A stretch of 39,075 nucleotides of DNA from Xanthobacter autotrophicus. Its GTDB lineage: Bacteria; Pseudomonadota; Alphaproteobacteria; Rhizobiales; Xanthobacteraceae. The notes under the pieces were generated by a model. That model was not told where the DNA came from and ran no database searches. It saw only the letters and a list, made by a program, of their open reading frames with translations. The stretch covers positions 1 through 39,075 of the forward strand of contig NZ_VAUP01000016.1 in assembly GCF_005871085.1 (NCBI RefSeq). Reading direction: 5' to 3'. A program made the translations under genes and the position numbers. Positions 22,604 to 34,034 of the stretch are shown here, piece after piece (position 1 is the first letter of the stretch; the number at the start of each line of letters is the position of its first letter).

Positions 22604-23515
22604 ATGATCGATGCCCGCATCAAGCTGCGCCATATAGCCTGTTTCCTGGAGGTGGCCGCGCGTTCCGGCTTCGGTCGTGCTGCGGAGGCGCTCCATCTCA
22701 CCCAGCCCGCAGTCTCCCGGGCCATCGCCGAGCTTGAGGATATTCTCGGCGTGCCGCTGTTCGAGCGCGGGCGCGGCGGTGCCGTGCTCACGGGGGAGGG
22801 GGTGGCCTTCCGCGCCCATGCGGGTGCCGCCTTCGCCGAATTGGGGCGGGGGATCGACACGTTGCGGCAGGTCGGCGGGGGCGTTGGCGCCCTCGTGGTC
22901 GGTGTATTGCCCACGGTCGCCGCCCGCATCATGCCCAAGGCGGTCCAGCGGGCGAAGGCAGCGGGGCTCGCTGCGTCCATCGTCATCGAGGCGGGTCCCA
23001 ACGGCTGGCTCATCGACCAGCTGAAGCAGGGCGGGCTCGACCTGGTGGTGGGCCGGCTCGCCGAGCCACAGGTGATGATGGGCCTGGCCTTCGAGCACCT
23101 GTATTCCGAGCCCATCGTGTTCGTGGTCCGCCCCGGCCATCCTGCCGCCACGGGGCGGCCTGTGCGGCTGGAGGACATTGCCCACCACACCCTGATCATG
23201 CCGGCACGGGGCTCCATCATCCGCCCGGAGATCGACCGTCTGTTCATCCAGGAGGGCATCGGCCGCATCGATGACCGGATCGAGGCGGTGGAGCCCCAAT
23301 TCTCGCGCGCCTATGTGCGGGCGAGCGACGCCGTGTGGATCATTTCCCATGGTGTCGTCGCCGGCGATCTCGATGAGGGAACCCTGGTCCGCCTGCCATT
23401 GTCCACGTCCGTATCGGGTGGCCCGGTGGGTCTCACCACCCGCGCGGGCCATGCACCGACGTCGGCGGCGGAGCAGCTCGTGCGGGCGGTGCGCGAGGTC
23501 GCGCGCGGGCTCTGA
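22604..23515 (+). CDS. pcaQ: LysR-family activator of protocatechuate genes
   Basis: A 303-residue LysR regulator. The N-terminal helix-turn-helix is IKLRHIACFLEVAARSGFG then RAAEALHLTQPAVSRAIAEL. The effector domain contains GGVGALVVGVLPTVAARIMP and ends with HAPTSAAEQLVRAVREVARG. The N-terminus and the divergent position relative to pcaCHG match PcaQ of rhizobia, which activates pca genes in response to 4-carboxymuconolactone. No strong ribosome site is visible before the ATG. pcaB follows on the same strand after 114 bases. Confidence 0.88.
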   Translation: MIDARIKLRHIACFLEVAARSGFGRAAEALHLTQPAVSRAIAELEDILGVPLFERGRGGAVLTGEGVAFRAHAGAAFAELGRGIDTLRQVGGGVGALVVGVLPTVAARIMPKAVQRAKAAGLAASIVIEAGPNGWLIDQLKQGGLDLVVGRLAEPQVMMGLAFEHLYSEPIVFVVRPGHPAATGRPVRLEDIAHHTLIMPARGSIIRPEIDRLFIQEGIGRIDDRIEAVEPQFSRAYVRASDAVWIISHGVVAGDLDEGTLVRLPLSTSVSGGPVGLTTRAGHAPTSAAEQLVRAVREVARGL

Positions 23516-23629
23516 AAGCGGATATCTGAGAGCGGATCGACAATAAGTCGCGCGGCCTGCGCTCTTGACGGCCGGCCCCGTGGCGGTCGAGCCTGCGCGC
23601 GCAATCTCCCGCATCGAGGCCCTGATCCC

Positions 23630-27018
<3,389 letters not shown>

Positions 27019-27040
27019 CCGGCCCGCCCGCGACGTCCCA

Positions 27041-28717
27041 TCAGGGGCGCATCCCGCCCGCGCGAGTGCCAGCAGGGCGTGCGGGTTGCTCGCTTTCCTG
27101 CCCCCCGGCGCGCAGGGCTGCCCTGATCCCGTTCAGCGCGTGCAGGTGGGTCTCCAGCACGGCCGCGAGCCGCGCAGCACCGTCCTTCAGGTCATGGATG
27201 GACGCGGCGCACTGGGCCAGCGCGGCATCCACCGACTGGAGCACCTCATCGCGGATCTGGCGTTCCAGCGCTGCGTGTAGGCGAGTGGCATCGACGCAGG
27301 TAGATTGGCGGCGACCGTCCATCGCGACCACCACATCCTCAAAACCCGTGTCTCCGGGGGAAATTGCGCGGCCTGGGGCATGCGGAGCGAGCCGGTAGGC
27401 GCTCAGATGGACGTCCGCTGCCATGCGGAACGCGGAGTCAAGGGCCTGCGATAACTCCCTGCAAACGGCGTCCGCGTCCCGCGCCAGGGCGTCGGCGTCC
27501 AGCAGGTCCGGCAGCAGGGGGACGACGGCACGCCATAGATCCTCCTGCATCTGCGCGCCGCGGCGGTCGAGCTGGCCTGCCGCGTCGTCCAGCAGCCCAT
27601 TCAGCCGGTCCAGAGCTGGCCACAGCAGCGCGAGCAGGCCGCCGAGCAGGGTCTCGTCTAGATGACGCAGCCGCACCTCGGCCGGCTTGCGGCGTCGATA
27701 GGCCTGCGCTGGTGAAACGAGGGCCCGCAGGGCGGAATAGAGACGATCCACGCCCGCCGCCGCCATGGCCGCGGGGCTCTCTCCCTCCGCGCGCGCCATA
27801 TGGACCGAGATAGACAGGGGCGGTCTCAGCTGTGCCACGTCCAGCCCAAGCGCAGCGAGCTTGTCGCGCGCACGCTCCGCCACGTCCGCTTCCTGCCCGC
27901 AGCGGTCGGCCATCGGCTTGTTGCGCATGAGCTTCACCAGCGCGCCGTCGATCTCGTCTTCTTCATAGCGGTCGCTGCGGGTGATGACCGGCAGCAGGGG
28001 CTTGGCACGGCGCAATTCGCCGGCAAGCTCGTCCAATTCCTGCACCTGCCCCGGCGTTGAGGAACTGGTGAGCCACAGCACGGCGTCGGCACAGTCGGCG
28101 AAGCGGCGGGTGAGCGCCGCGTGTTCGCCGGTGGCGGAATGGAGGCCGGGCGTGTCGAGCAGCACCAGCCGCTTGCCCAGCCGGACTCCCTGGATGCGCG
28201 ATGTGGTCTCCGTCGCGCCCTCGGTGAAGCGGTCGCATGGCTCCAGGCGTCCGTCGGCATCGAGCTGAAAATAGTCCACTTCCGCGCCGTGCGCGGCGAA
28301 ACGGTCGGCCATGAGATTGCAGAGCGAGCTTTTGCCCGCATTGAACTTGCCGAACACCAGCAGGACAATGGTTTGGTCGAGGCACCGCGCCAGCGCCTCG
28401 GCGGGCCGCAGCGCCTCCCGTTGCCGGGGCCAGTCCGAGACGCAGGCGTCGACCGCGGCATTCACCGCCGCCATGTGTCGGCTGGTCTCGCTGTCCTCCC
28501 GCAATGATGAGGCCGAGAGGCGGGCACCGGCGAGGCTCGCGCCCAGGCTTGCAAGCCACCCGTCAAGGCGCGCCAGCGCGGGTCGAAGATCGTCCGAGCC
28601 GAGCGCGACCGCCTCGACCCCGGCCATGAGGAGCTGTTCCTCGGACCCTGCCGCGCATGTTGGCGGCTCATGGAGCGCCGGCGAGGGGCGGCCACGGTCC
28701 ATCGTCTCCGCCGTCAT
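27041..28717 (-). CDS. Dynamin-like GTPase, second gene of a pair
   Basis: A 558-residue protein with a dynamin-type GTPase domain. G1 is GKFNAGKS at 123-130, G2 threonines are in TETTSRIQGV near 171, G3 is LLDTPGLHS near 186-194, and G4 is TRSD at 246-249. An N-terminal helical segment of about 110 residues precedes it. The C-terminal 250 residues are predicted helical, with an amphipathic to hydrophobic stretch LLGGLLALLWPALDRL near 345, where dynamin-like proteins carry a membrane-binding tip. The ATG overlaps the stop of the upstream GTPase gene (ATGA). No catabolic role is evident; membrane remodelling is the family's known role. Its specific function is unknown to me. Confidence 0.75.
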   Translation of the reverse strand: MTAETMDRGRPSPALHEPPTCAAGSEEQLLMAGVEAVALGSDDLRPALARLDGWLASLGASLAGARLSASSLREDSETSRHMAAVNAAVDACVSDWPRQREALRPAEALARCLDQTIVLLVFGKFNAGKSSLCNLMADRFAAHGAEVDYFQLDADGRLEPCDRFTEGATETTSRIQGVRLGKRLVLLDTPGLHSATGEHAALTRRFADCADAVLWLTSSSTPGQVQELDELAGELRRAKPLLPVITRSDRYEEDEIDGALVKLMRNKPMADRCGQEADVAERARDKLAALGLDVAQLRPPLSISVHMARAEGESPAAMAAAGVDRLYSALRALVSPAQAYRRRKPAEVRLRHLDETLLGGLLALLWPALDRLNGLLDDAAGQLDRRGAQMQEDLWRAVVPLLPDLLDADALARDADAVCRELSQALDSAFRMAADVHLSAYRLAPHAPGRAISPGDTGFEDVVVAMDGRRQSTCVDATRLHAALERQIRDEVLQSVDAALAQCAASIHDLKDGAARLAAVLETHLHALNGIRAALRAGGQESEQPARPAGTRAGGMRP

Positions 28718-29994
28718 GGCGCGGTGTCCGGCGGCAGGGCGGCGAGGGCGCGGTCGGCCGCATCCAGCGCGACGGAAGACTCGGTGATCCTGTCCCGCAG
28801 CGCCGCCCGCGATCGCGACAGCTCGAAATAGTGCGCGAAGGCCGCCTGCAGCCGCGCTCGCCCCGGCGCCTCGCAGAACATGCGGTGCAGGTCCGCCCTG
28901 AATTTCACCGAGACGCCCATGACCGCCACCATGACCGTGTTGAGGCTCCCTGCGGCGGTCTGCTGCTCGCGCGGCAGGCCGGAGACGCCGTGGCCCGCGA
29001 GGAAGCCGTCGAGGTGGATGCACGCCCTCGAATAGGCCACCTGGATGTGCGCGCGCTCCAGCTTCGCCGCGGTCGTCGCATAGCGCTCACGGCCGGTGTC
29101 CGCCACCAGCGCGAGGTCCGGGCCGGCGAGTGCCACGACCACCTCCATGTCCCGGCCGATCGCCGCAAGCAGGGTCTCAAGCCCGTCGTCGAAGACGTGC
29201 CGCTGGGCCGCCTGCTGCTGCCGAAGGGACGACAGCGTCTCAGCCTCGGCGCGCCGGACAGTTTCAAGTTCCGCACGCATCTCACCCAGCAACAGTCGCG
29301 CCTCATGAGCCCGCGCGGCGGGCACCCGCGCGAGCGCGTCCGCCAGAGCGCGCTCCAGCTCGGGAATTCCGCTGCGCTGGATCAGCAGGGTTTTGCCGTC
29401 CTCCAGTCCCCGGCGATGCCGGGTGGACGAGACAACGAGAAGGCCTGCGCCCGGCACCTGATCTGCGATGGCCGACATCACGCGGCCGAGCGCGTCGTCG
29501 TCTTCCATCTGGTCCGCTTGGGTCACGACGATCAGCGTCTCGCGACGGGTGCGCCGGCTGTCGGCGCGCAGCGCTTCGAGCAGCGCCCGCTCCACCGCGT
29601 CCAGCTCGCCTTCGCGCGCGGCATGGACGAACAGGCGAATGTCGGATGCCAGCCAGACGGCCCGGAGCGCATGCCGGTCGTCCTCTCCGGCCACGTCCGC
29701 ATCCAGCCCGGGAGCATCGAGCCAGCGCACGCCCGCGTGCCGGCACTCGGCCAGATGGACGGTCTGGCGTCGGTCGGCCACGGCGAAGGCATCCCGGCGT
29801 ATCAACTCGTTGAGGAGCCGACTCTTGCCGTGATTGTACTTGCCGATGACGGTGACGACGGGCGCGTCCGCCACCGCCAGTTCGTCGAGGCGCGCGAGGT
29901 CGCCTTCCCGTTGCGGCAGGACGTAGAGCACGTCGCGCCACCGCGCCGGGTGGGCGCGTGTCGCCGGCTGTCGAAGAGAGGAGTCCTCGGGCAT
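28714..29994 (-). CDS. Dynamin-like GTPase, first gene of a pair
   Basis: A 426-residue P-loop GTPase. G1 is GKYNHGKS at 51-58, the likely G2 is Thr78 in RRQTVHLAE, G3 is DAPG at 93-96 (Ala in place of the usual Thr) and G4 is TQAD at 158-161. After about residue 235 come long helices rich in Glu, Arg and Leu, then a hydrophobic segment SLNTVMVAVMGVSV near 325-345. It is translationally coupled to the larger GTPase, suggesting a hetero-oligomer, as in known bacterial dynamin pairs. It lies 59 bases downstream of catA on the same strand. Function unknown. Confidence 0.72.
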   Translation of the reverse strand: MPEDSSLRQPATRAHPARWRDVLYVLPQREGDLARLDELAVADAPVVTVIGKYNHGKSRLLNELIRRDAFAVADRRQTVHLAECRHAGVRWLDAPGLDADVAGEDDRHALRAVWLASDIRLFVHAAREGELDAVERALLEALRADSRRTRRETLIVVTQADQMEDDDALGRVMSAIADQVPGAGLLVVSSTRHRRGLEDGKTLLIQRSGIPELERALADALARVPAARAHEARLLLGEMRAELETVRRAEAETLSSLRQQQAAQRHVFDDGLETLLAAIGRDMEVVVALAGPDLALVADTGRERYATTAAKLERAHIQVAYSRACIHLDGFLAGHGVSGLPREQQTAAGSLNTVMVAVMGVSVKFRADLHRMFCEAPGRARLQAAFAHYFELSRSRAALRDRITESSVALDAADRALAALPPDTAP

Positions 29995-30015
29995 GTCGTG
30001 GCTTCCGGTGCGTGT

Positions 30016-30050
30016 CCGGCGGCAGCATTCGCGCGCTGCCGCCGGTTTTT
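30016..30050 (+). terminator. Hairpin with T run (terminator shape on + strand)
   Basis: CCGGCGGCAGC and GCTGCCGCCGG form a perfect 11-bp stem with an 8-base loop, followed by TTTTT. The T run suits plus-strand transcription, although the genes on both sides lie on the minus strand. On the minus strand it is a hairpin without a U tract between catA and the GTPase pair and may still reduce expression of the latter. Confidence 0.6.
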
Positions 30051-30053
30051 CGC

Positions 30054-30983
30054 TCAGGCCGCGGCGCGGGCGCGCTCGACGATCTGGTTGTCCTTGCCGG
30101 CGACCTTCGGGGTCAGTTCGATGTTGAACTCAATGTCCCGGTAGCCGTCCTCCTCGAAGCCGACCGCCTGGCCGCCGGTGCGCTCCACCACATGGGGGAT
30201 GAGACCTTCACGGGTGGCGAAGGCGAAGTCGTCCCAGATCAGCGGATCACCCTCGATGTTGAACTGCGTCGTCAGCTTGCGGAAGCTGTCCGTGGTGACG
30301 AAGAAGTGCACATGGGCCGGGCGGTTGCCGTGGCGGTTGAGCTGGTTCAGCAGGGTCTGCGTCGCGCCGGAGGGCGGGCAGCCATAGGAGGCCGGCATCC
30401 GGGTGAGCACTTCATAGCGCCCGTCTGCGCCGGTGCGGATCGCGCCGCGCAGGTTGAATTCGCTCTGCCGGCCCGTGGGGTCGAAATGCGAGTAGAAGCC
30501 CTTGGAGTCCGAATGCCAGACTTCCACCAGGGCATCCGCCACCGGAGCGCCGTCCGGGCCGGTGACGCGGCCGTGGATGCGCAGGGGGCCGGCGTCGGGA
30601 TCGGGATTCTTGTCGAGGCGCGCCTTGCTCTTCTGCTCGGGGGCGCCGGCGACATAGAGGGGCCCCTCGATGGTGCGCGGCGTGCCGCCGGTGATGCCGA
30701 GCTCGGCATCCTCGGCATCGAGGCGCATGTCGATGTAATGCTCAAGCCCGATGCCGGCCGCCAGCAGCGCCGCCTCGCCCTCCGAGCCGAGCTTGTTGAG
30801 ATAGTTGATGCCGAGCCAGACCTCGTCCGGGGTCAGGTCGAAATCCTCGATGGTCTTGAACAGGTCGGAGACGATGCGGTGCACCACCTGCTTGGCCCGC
30901 TCGTTGCCGCTGGCGCCGTCCAGATTGGCGATGATCCGCAGGAAGTCCTGCACGTCCTTGCCGTTGAAAATCTTCACGCCCAT
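30054..30983 (-). CDS. catA: Catechol 1,2-dioxygenase
   Basis: A 309-residue intradiol dioxygenase that cleaves catechol to cis,cis-muconate. Starting at the ATG at 30983 (GGAGG seven bases upstream), the Fe(III) ligands are Tyr164, Tyr200, His224 and His226 (SKGFYSHFD, MPASYGCPP, RPAHVHFFV), the same numbers I recall for the Acinetobacter enzyme, which supports this start over the ATG at 30998. The N-terminal helical linker domain typical of catechol dioxygenases is present. It follows benK with a 116-base gap and belongs to the catB-ben-cat operon. Confidence 0.95.
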   Translation of the reverse strand: MGVKIFNGKDVQDFLRIIANLDGASGNERAKQVVHRIVSDLFKTIEDFDLTPDEVWLGINYLNKLGSEGEAALLAAGIGLEHYIDMRLDAEDAELGITGGTPRTIEGPLYVAGAPEQKSKARLDKNPDPDAGPLRIHGRVTGPDGAPVADALVEVWHSDSKGFYSHFDPTGRQSEFNLRGAIRTGADGRYEVLTRMPASYGCPPSGATQTLLNQLNRHGNRPAHVHFFVTTDSFRKLTTQFNIEGDPLIWDDFAFATREGLIPHVVERTGGQAVGFEEDGYRDIEFNIELTPKVAGKDNQIVERARAAA

Positions 30984-31041
30984 CCTTGCGTCCTCCATTT
31001 CGCTTTCTGGTGGCGAGGGCTTCCGTTCGCCCGTTGCGCCG

Positions 31042-31054
31042 GTTGATCTTGTTC
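31042..31054 (-). repeat. 13-base direct repeat in the catA leader
   Basis: GAACAAGATCAAC (minus-strand sense) occurs here, 58 bases before the catA ATG, and again exactly at 32465-32477 before benK. Function unknown. Confidence 0.5.
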
Positions 31055-31099
31055 AAGGGGCCTCGTGCCCGATCGACGAGGGGCCGCGGGAGCGGATCC

Positions 31100-32434
31100 C
31101 TAGGCCGTCGCGACCGCCGTGACCGTCGCGCTGCGGCGCGCGGCGTTCACCGCGAACACCAGCATGGCGAGGGCCGAGAGCGCCGCGGGCACCGCGAAGA
31201 TCAGGAAGTTCTGCTGCAGCGGCAGCTCCTGGGCCAGCAGCACGCCCCCGAGCGTCGGCCCGACGATGGCGCCGATGCGGCCCACGCCCGAGGCCCAGCC
31301 GAGGCCGGTGGACCGGATCGACAGATTGTAGAGCTGCGCCACGCTGGCATAGAGCAGGATCTGCGTGCCGATGGTGGTGGCGCCGGCGATGAAGACCATC
31401 ACGAACAGCAGGGGCGCCGGCAGGCCGAAGCCGATGAGCGCGATGGACACGGCGGCGGCGGTGAAGAAGCCGACCACCACCCGGGGCAGGCCGAAGCGGT
31501 CGCCGAGCCGTCCGCCGAGGATCGCCCCCAGCATGCCGCCGAAATTGAGCGAGAAGAGGCTCAAGAGACTGGCGGTCTCGGCATAGCCGACTTCCTGCAG
31601 GACCTTGGGCAGCCAGGACGACAGCAGGTAGACCAGCAGCAGGCAGCAGAAGAAGGCGGCCCACAGCATCACGGTGCTCACCGCCCGCTGGTCGCGGAAC
31701 AGCTCGATGACCGAGGCGGACGCGCTCTTGCTCTCGGTGAACACCAGCCTGTCCCCGGCATCGAGCCGGGCTGAGGGAGCGACCTTCGCCCAGATCGCGC
31801 GGGCCTCGGCCTCCTTGCCCTGGCGGAGGAGGAAGCCGAGGGATTCCGGCAGCTTCCACAGCACCAGCGGCAGCAGGAGCAGGGGTACGGCGGCGATGAA
31901 GAACATGGGCTTCCAGCCGAACTGCGGGATGAGCCCGATGCCGAAGCCGGCCGCCACCATGCCGCCCACCGAATAGCCGGAGAACATGACGGCCACCATG
32001 GTGCTGCGCAGGCGCTTCGGCGCATACTCGTTCATCAGTGCGACCGTGTTCGGCATCAGGCCGCCGCAGCCGAGACCGGCGATGAATCGGAAGATGCCGA
32101 ACTGGGTCGGCGAATTGGCAAAGCCGGCAAGCAGGGTCGACGTGGTGAACAGGAGGAAGCAGATGGCGATGCCCTTCTTGCGGCCGATCCTGTCCGCGAG
32201 GGGACCGAAGACGAGGGCGCCGAACATCATGCCGAACAGCGCCCAGGCCTGAAGGGTGCCGGCCTGCGGCTTGCTGAGGCCCCACTCCTTCATCAGCGCG
32301 GGCAGCACCGTGCCGGCCACGAAGACGTCATAGCCATCCACCACCAGCAGCAACCCGCAGAGCGCGGCCACCATCCATTGGAAGCGCCCGAACGGCGCCT
32401 TGTCGATGGCATCCGTGATATCGATGTTTCGCAT
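31100..32434 (-). CDS. benK: Aromatic acid:H+ symporter (MFS, AAHS family)
   Basis: A 444-residue major facilitator with about twelve membrane segments. TM1 carries the AAHS-family acidic motif in VVDGYDVFVAGTVLPAL; the loop 2-3 motif is GPLADRIGRKKG and the loop 8-9 motif is GGRLGDRFGLPRV. The family includes BenK, PcaK and MhbT-type permeases. The operon (benABC upstream, catA downstream) makes benzoate the likely substrate. GGAGGAAAC precedes the ATG at 32434; the frame extends upstream into benC but with no support. Confidence 0.88.
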   Translation of the reverse strand: MRNIDITDAIDKAPFGRFQWMVAALCGLLLVVDGYDVFVAGTVLPALMKEWGLSKPQAGTLQAWALFGMMFGALVFGPLADRIGRKKGIAICFLLFTTSTLLAGFANSPTQFGIFRFIAGLGCGGLMPNTVALMNEYAPKRLRSTMVAVMFSGYSVGGMVAAGFGIGLIPQFGWKPMFFIAAVPLLLLPLVLWKLPESLGFLLRQGKEAEARAIWAKVAPSARLDAGDRLVFTESKSASASVIELFRDQRAVSTVMLWAAFFCCLLLVYLLSSWLPKVLQEVGYAETASLLSLFSLNFGGMLGAILGGRLGDRFGLPRVVVGFFTAAAVSIALIGFGLPAPLLFVMVFIAGATTIGTQILLYASVAQLYNLSIRSTGLGWASGVGRIGAIVGPTLGGVLLAQELPLQQNFLIFAVPAALSALAMLVFAVNAARRSATVTAVATA

Positions 32435-32464
32435 GCGTGTTTCCTCCCCGGAGTGCTTTTGCAC

Positions 32465-32477
32465 GTTGATCTTGTTC
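32465..32477 (-). repeat. 13-base direct repeat in the benK leader
   Basis: GAACAAGATCAAC on the minus strand, 30 bases before the benK ATG and identical to 31042-31054 before catA. Both lie in spacers of the same operon. Confidence 0.5.
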
Positions 32478-32490
32478 GCTGGCGCGAGCC

Positions 32491-33513
32491 CTAGGCGCTC
32501 TCCTTCAGCGGCGCGTTGGGCGTGAATTTCTCGTAGTGGAAGCAGTTGGGCGTCACGCCCGTCGCCTCGAAATGACGGCGCACGGCATCGACCATGGGCG
32601 GCGGGCCGCACAGATAGACGTCCGGTGACGCGCGGAGCATGTCGTCGGGCATGTGCTGGGTGACCCATCCCTTGCGCGGATGGGCCGAAGCCTCGTCGGC
32701 CACCACGGTGGTGAAGCTAAAGCGCGGCAGGCGCGGTGTGTAGGCTTCGAGCGCGTCCACCAGCACGAGATCGAGACCCCGGGTCACGCCGTAGACGAGA
32801 TGGATCTGCTGCTGGGAGCCGGCGCGGGCGAGCACTTCCAGCATGGAGAGGAAGGGCGCGAGGCCCGTGCCACCGGCGAGGAAGAGGAGCGGCGCGCGGG
32901 TGTCGCGCAGATAGAAGCTGCCCAGCGGACCGCTGAGAGTGAGCCTCTCGCCTGGCTTCGCCCGCGCCAGCCAGGAGCTCATGAGCCCGCCGGGAATCCT
33001 CTTGATGAGGAAGGAGATGCGCGTCTCGCCCGGCGCCGAGGAGAAGGAATAGGCGCGGGTGAGCCCCGTGCCCGGCACGTCAATGTTGACGTACTGCCCC
33101 GGCAGGAAGGCGGGCGCCGGGCCGTCCACGTCCAGTTCCAGGACGACCGCGGCGTCGTTGTGGAGGCTCACCTGCGCCACGGTCGCGGCGAACTTCTGTA
33201 GCCCCGTCTTGCAGGAGAGCGAGCTGACCGGCACGGCGATGATGCAGTCGCTGGACGGCACCATCTGGCAGGTCAGCACGAGCCCCTGCGCCGCCTCGTC
33301 GGCGGTCAGGGCGTCCTCGATATAGTCTTCGCCCAGATCATACGCGCCGCTTTCGGCGCGGCACTTGCAGGTTCCGCAGACCCCGTCGGAGCAGTCCATG
33401 GGCAGGTTGATCTTGTTGCGGAACGCCGCGTCGAGCAGCTTTTCGCCGGCCTTGCAATCGATGATGCGCGTGACGCCATCCTCGAAATTGAGCGCGATGG
33501 TATGGCTGGACAT
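32491..33513 (-). CDS. benC: Benzoate 1,2-dioxygenase reductase
   Basis: A 340-residue electron-transfer subunit that passes electrons from NADH to the oxygenase. The N-terminal plant-type ferredoxin has cysteines 41, 46, 49 and 82 (CSDGVCGTC and LTCQM). The FAD domain contains TRAYSFSSAP (the RxYS motif) and the NAD domain contains LFLAGGTGLAPFLSML, ending in VYLCGPPPMVDAV. The domain order is that of the BenC/XylZ group. It begins 32 bases after benB. Confidence 0.93.
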   Translation of the reverse strand: MSSHTIALNFEDGVTRIIDCKAGEKLLDAAFRNKINLPMDCSDGVCGTCKCRAESGAYDLGEDYIEDALTADEAAQGLVLTCQMVPSSDCIIAVPVSSLSCKTGLQKFAATVAQVSLHNDAAVVLELDVDGPAPAFLPGQYVNIDVPGTGLTRAYSFSSAPGETRISFLIKRIPGGLMSSWLARAKPGERLTLSGPLGSFYLRDTRAPLLFLAGGTGLAPFLSMLEVLARAGSQQQIHLVYGVTRGLDLVLVDALEAYTPRLPRFSFTTVVADEASAHPRKGWVTQHMPDDMLRASPDVYLCGPPPMVDAVRRHFEATGVTPNCFHYEKFTPNAPLKESA

Positions 33514-33545
33514 GGAACCCTCCCTGGGCCGGATATCGATGCCTG

Positions 33546-34034
33546 TCAGACGTGATAGACGTCGATGACCTGGCGGATGTAGTCGTTCTTCAGAACGATC
33601 TTTTTGGCCGAGATGGTGATCTGCCCCTGATCCTCGCGAAGGGTCACGAACATCGTTCCGAAGAACTGGTCCGTGACCTTGTAGCGGTGGCTGAGGGTGT
33701 GGAAATTGTACCGGAGGTCGACCTCGCCCGGCCGCGTGGCCAGGAGTTCGACATTGGTCACGTTGTGGCTCGTGCGCGGCTCCGGCGTGGAGGCGCCGGA
33801 GCGTTCGGTCTTGATGCGGAAGACGCGGTCTTCCAGCCCGTCGCGATCGGCATAGTAGATCAGCGAGATCTGCGACTGCGGATCCTCGGTGAGCCGGTCG
33901 TCGTCATCCCAGGCGGGCATCCAGTAGGTGACATCGGGGGCGTAGCAGGTCAGCCATTCGTCCCACGCGCGGTCGTCCAGCAGGCGCGCCTCGCGATAGA
34001 GGAAGGCGCGGGCGGCTTCGAGGGAGATGGTCAT
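33546..34034 (-). CDS. benB: Benzoate 1,2-dioxygenase beta subunit
   Basis: A 162-residue small subunit of the ring-hydroxylating oxygenase, with the NTF2-like fold of the family. [20 protein letters not shown] is the typical N-terminus and [16 protein letters not shown] a central block; it ends [15 protein letters not shown], as in BenB/XylY proteins. The ATG at 34034 overlaps the benA stop (ATGA), fitting equal synthesis of the alpha and beta subunits of the oxygenase. The subunit has no redox centre. Confidence 0.92.
   Translation of the reverse strand: MTISLEAARAFLYREARLLDDRAWDEWLTCYAPDVTYWMPAWDDDDRLTEDPQSQISLIYYADRDGLEDRVFRIKTERSGASTPEPRTSHNVTNVELLATRPGEVDLRYNFHTLSHRYKVTDQFFGTMFVTLREDQGQITISAKKIVLKNDYIRQVIDVYHV

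Noticed and set aside
28657-30144. Plus-strand open frame of about 495 codons opposite the GTPase genes
   Set aside because: No motifs, and it spans two genes and their junction; the GTPase motifs on the minus strand are decisive.
31058-31084. GGCCTCGT/ACGAGGGGCC inverted repeat between benK and catA as a terminator
   Set aside because: Only about six pairs are perfect and no T run follows; too weak to list as a feature.
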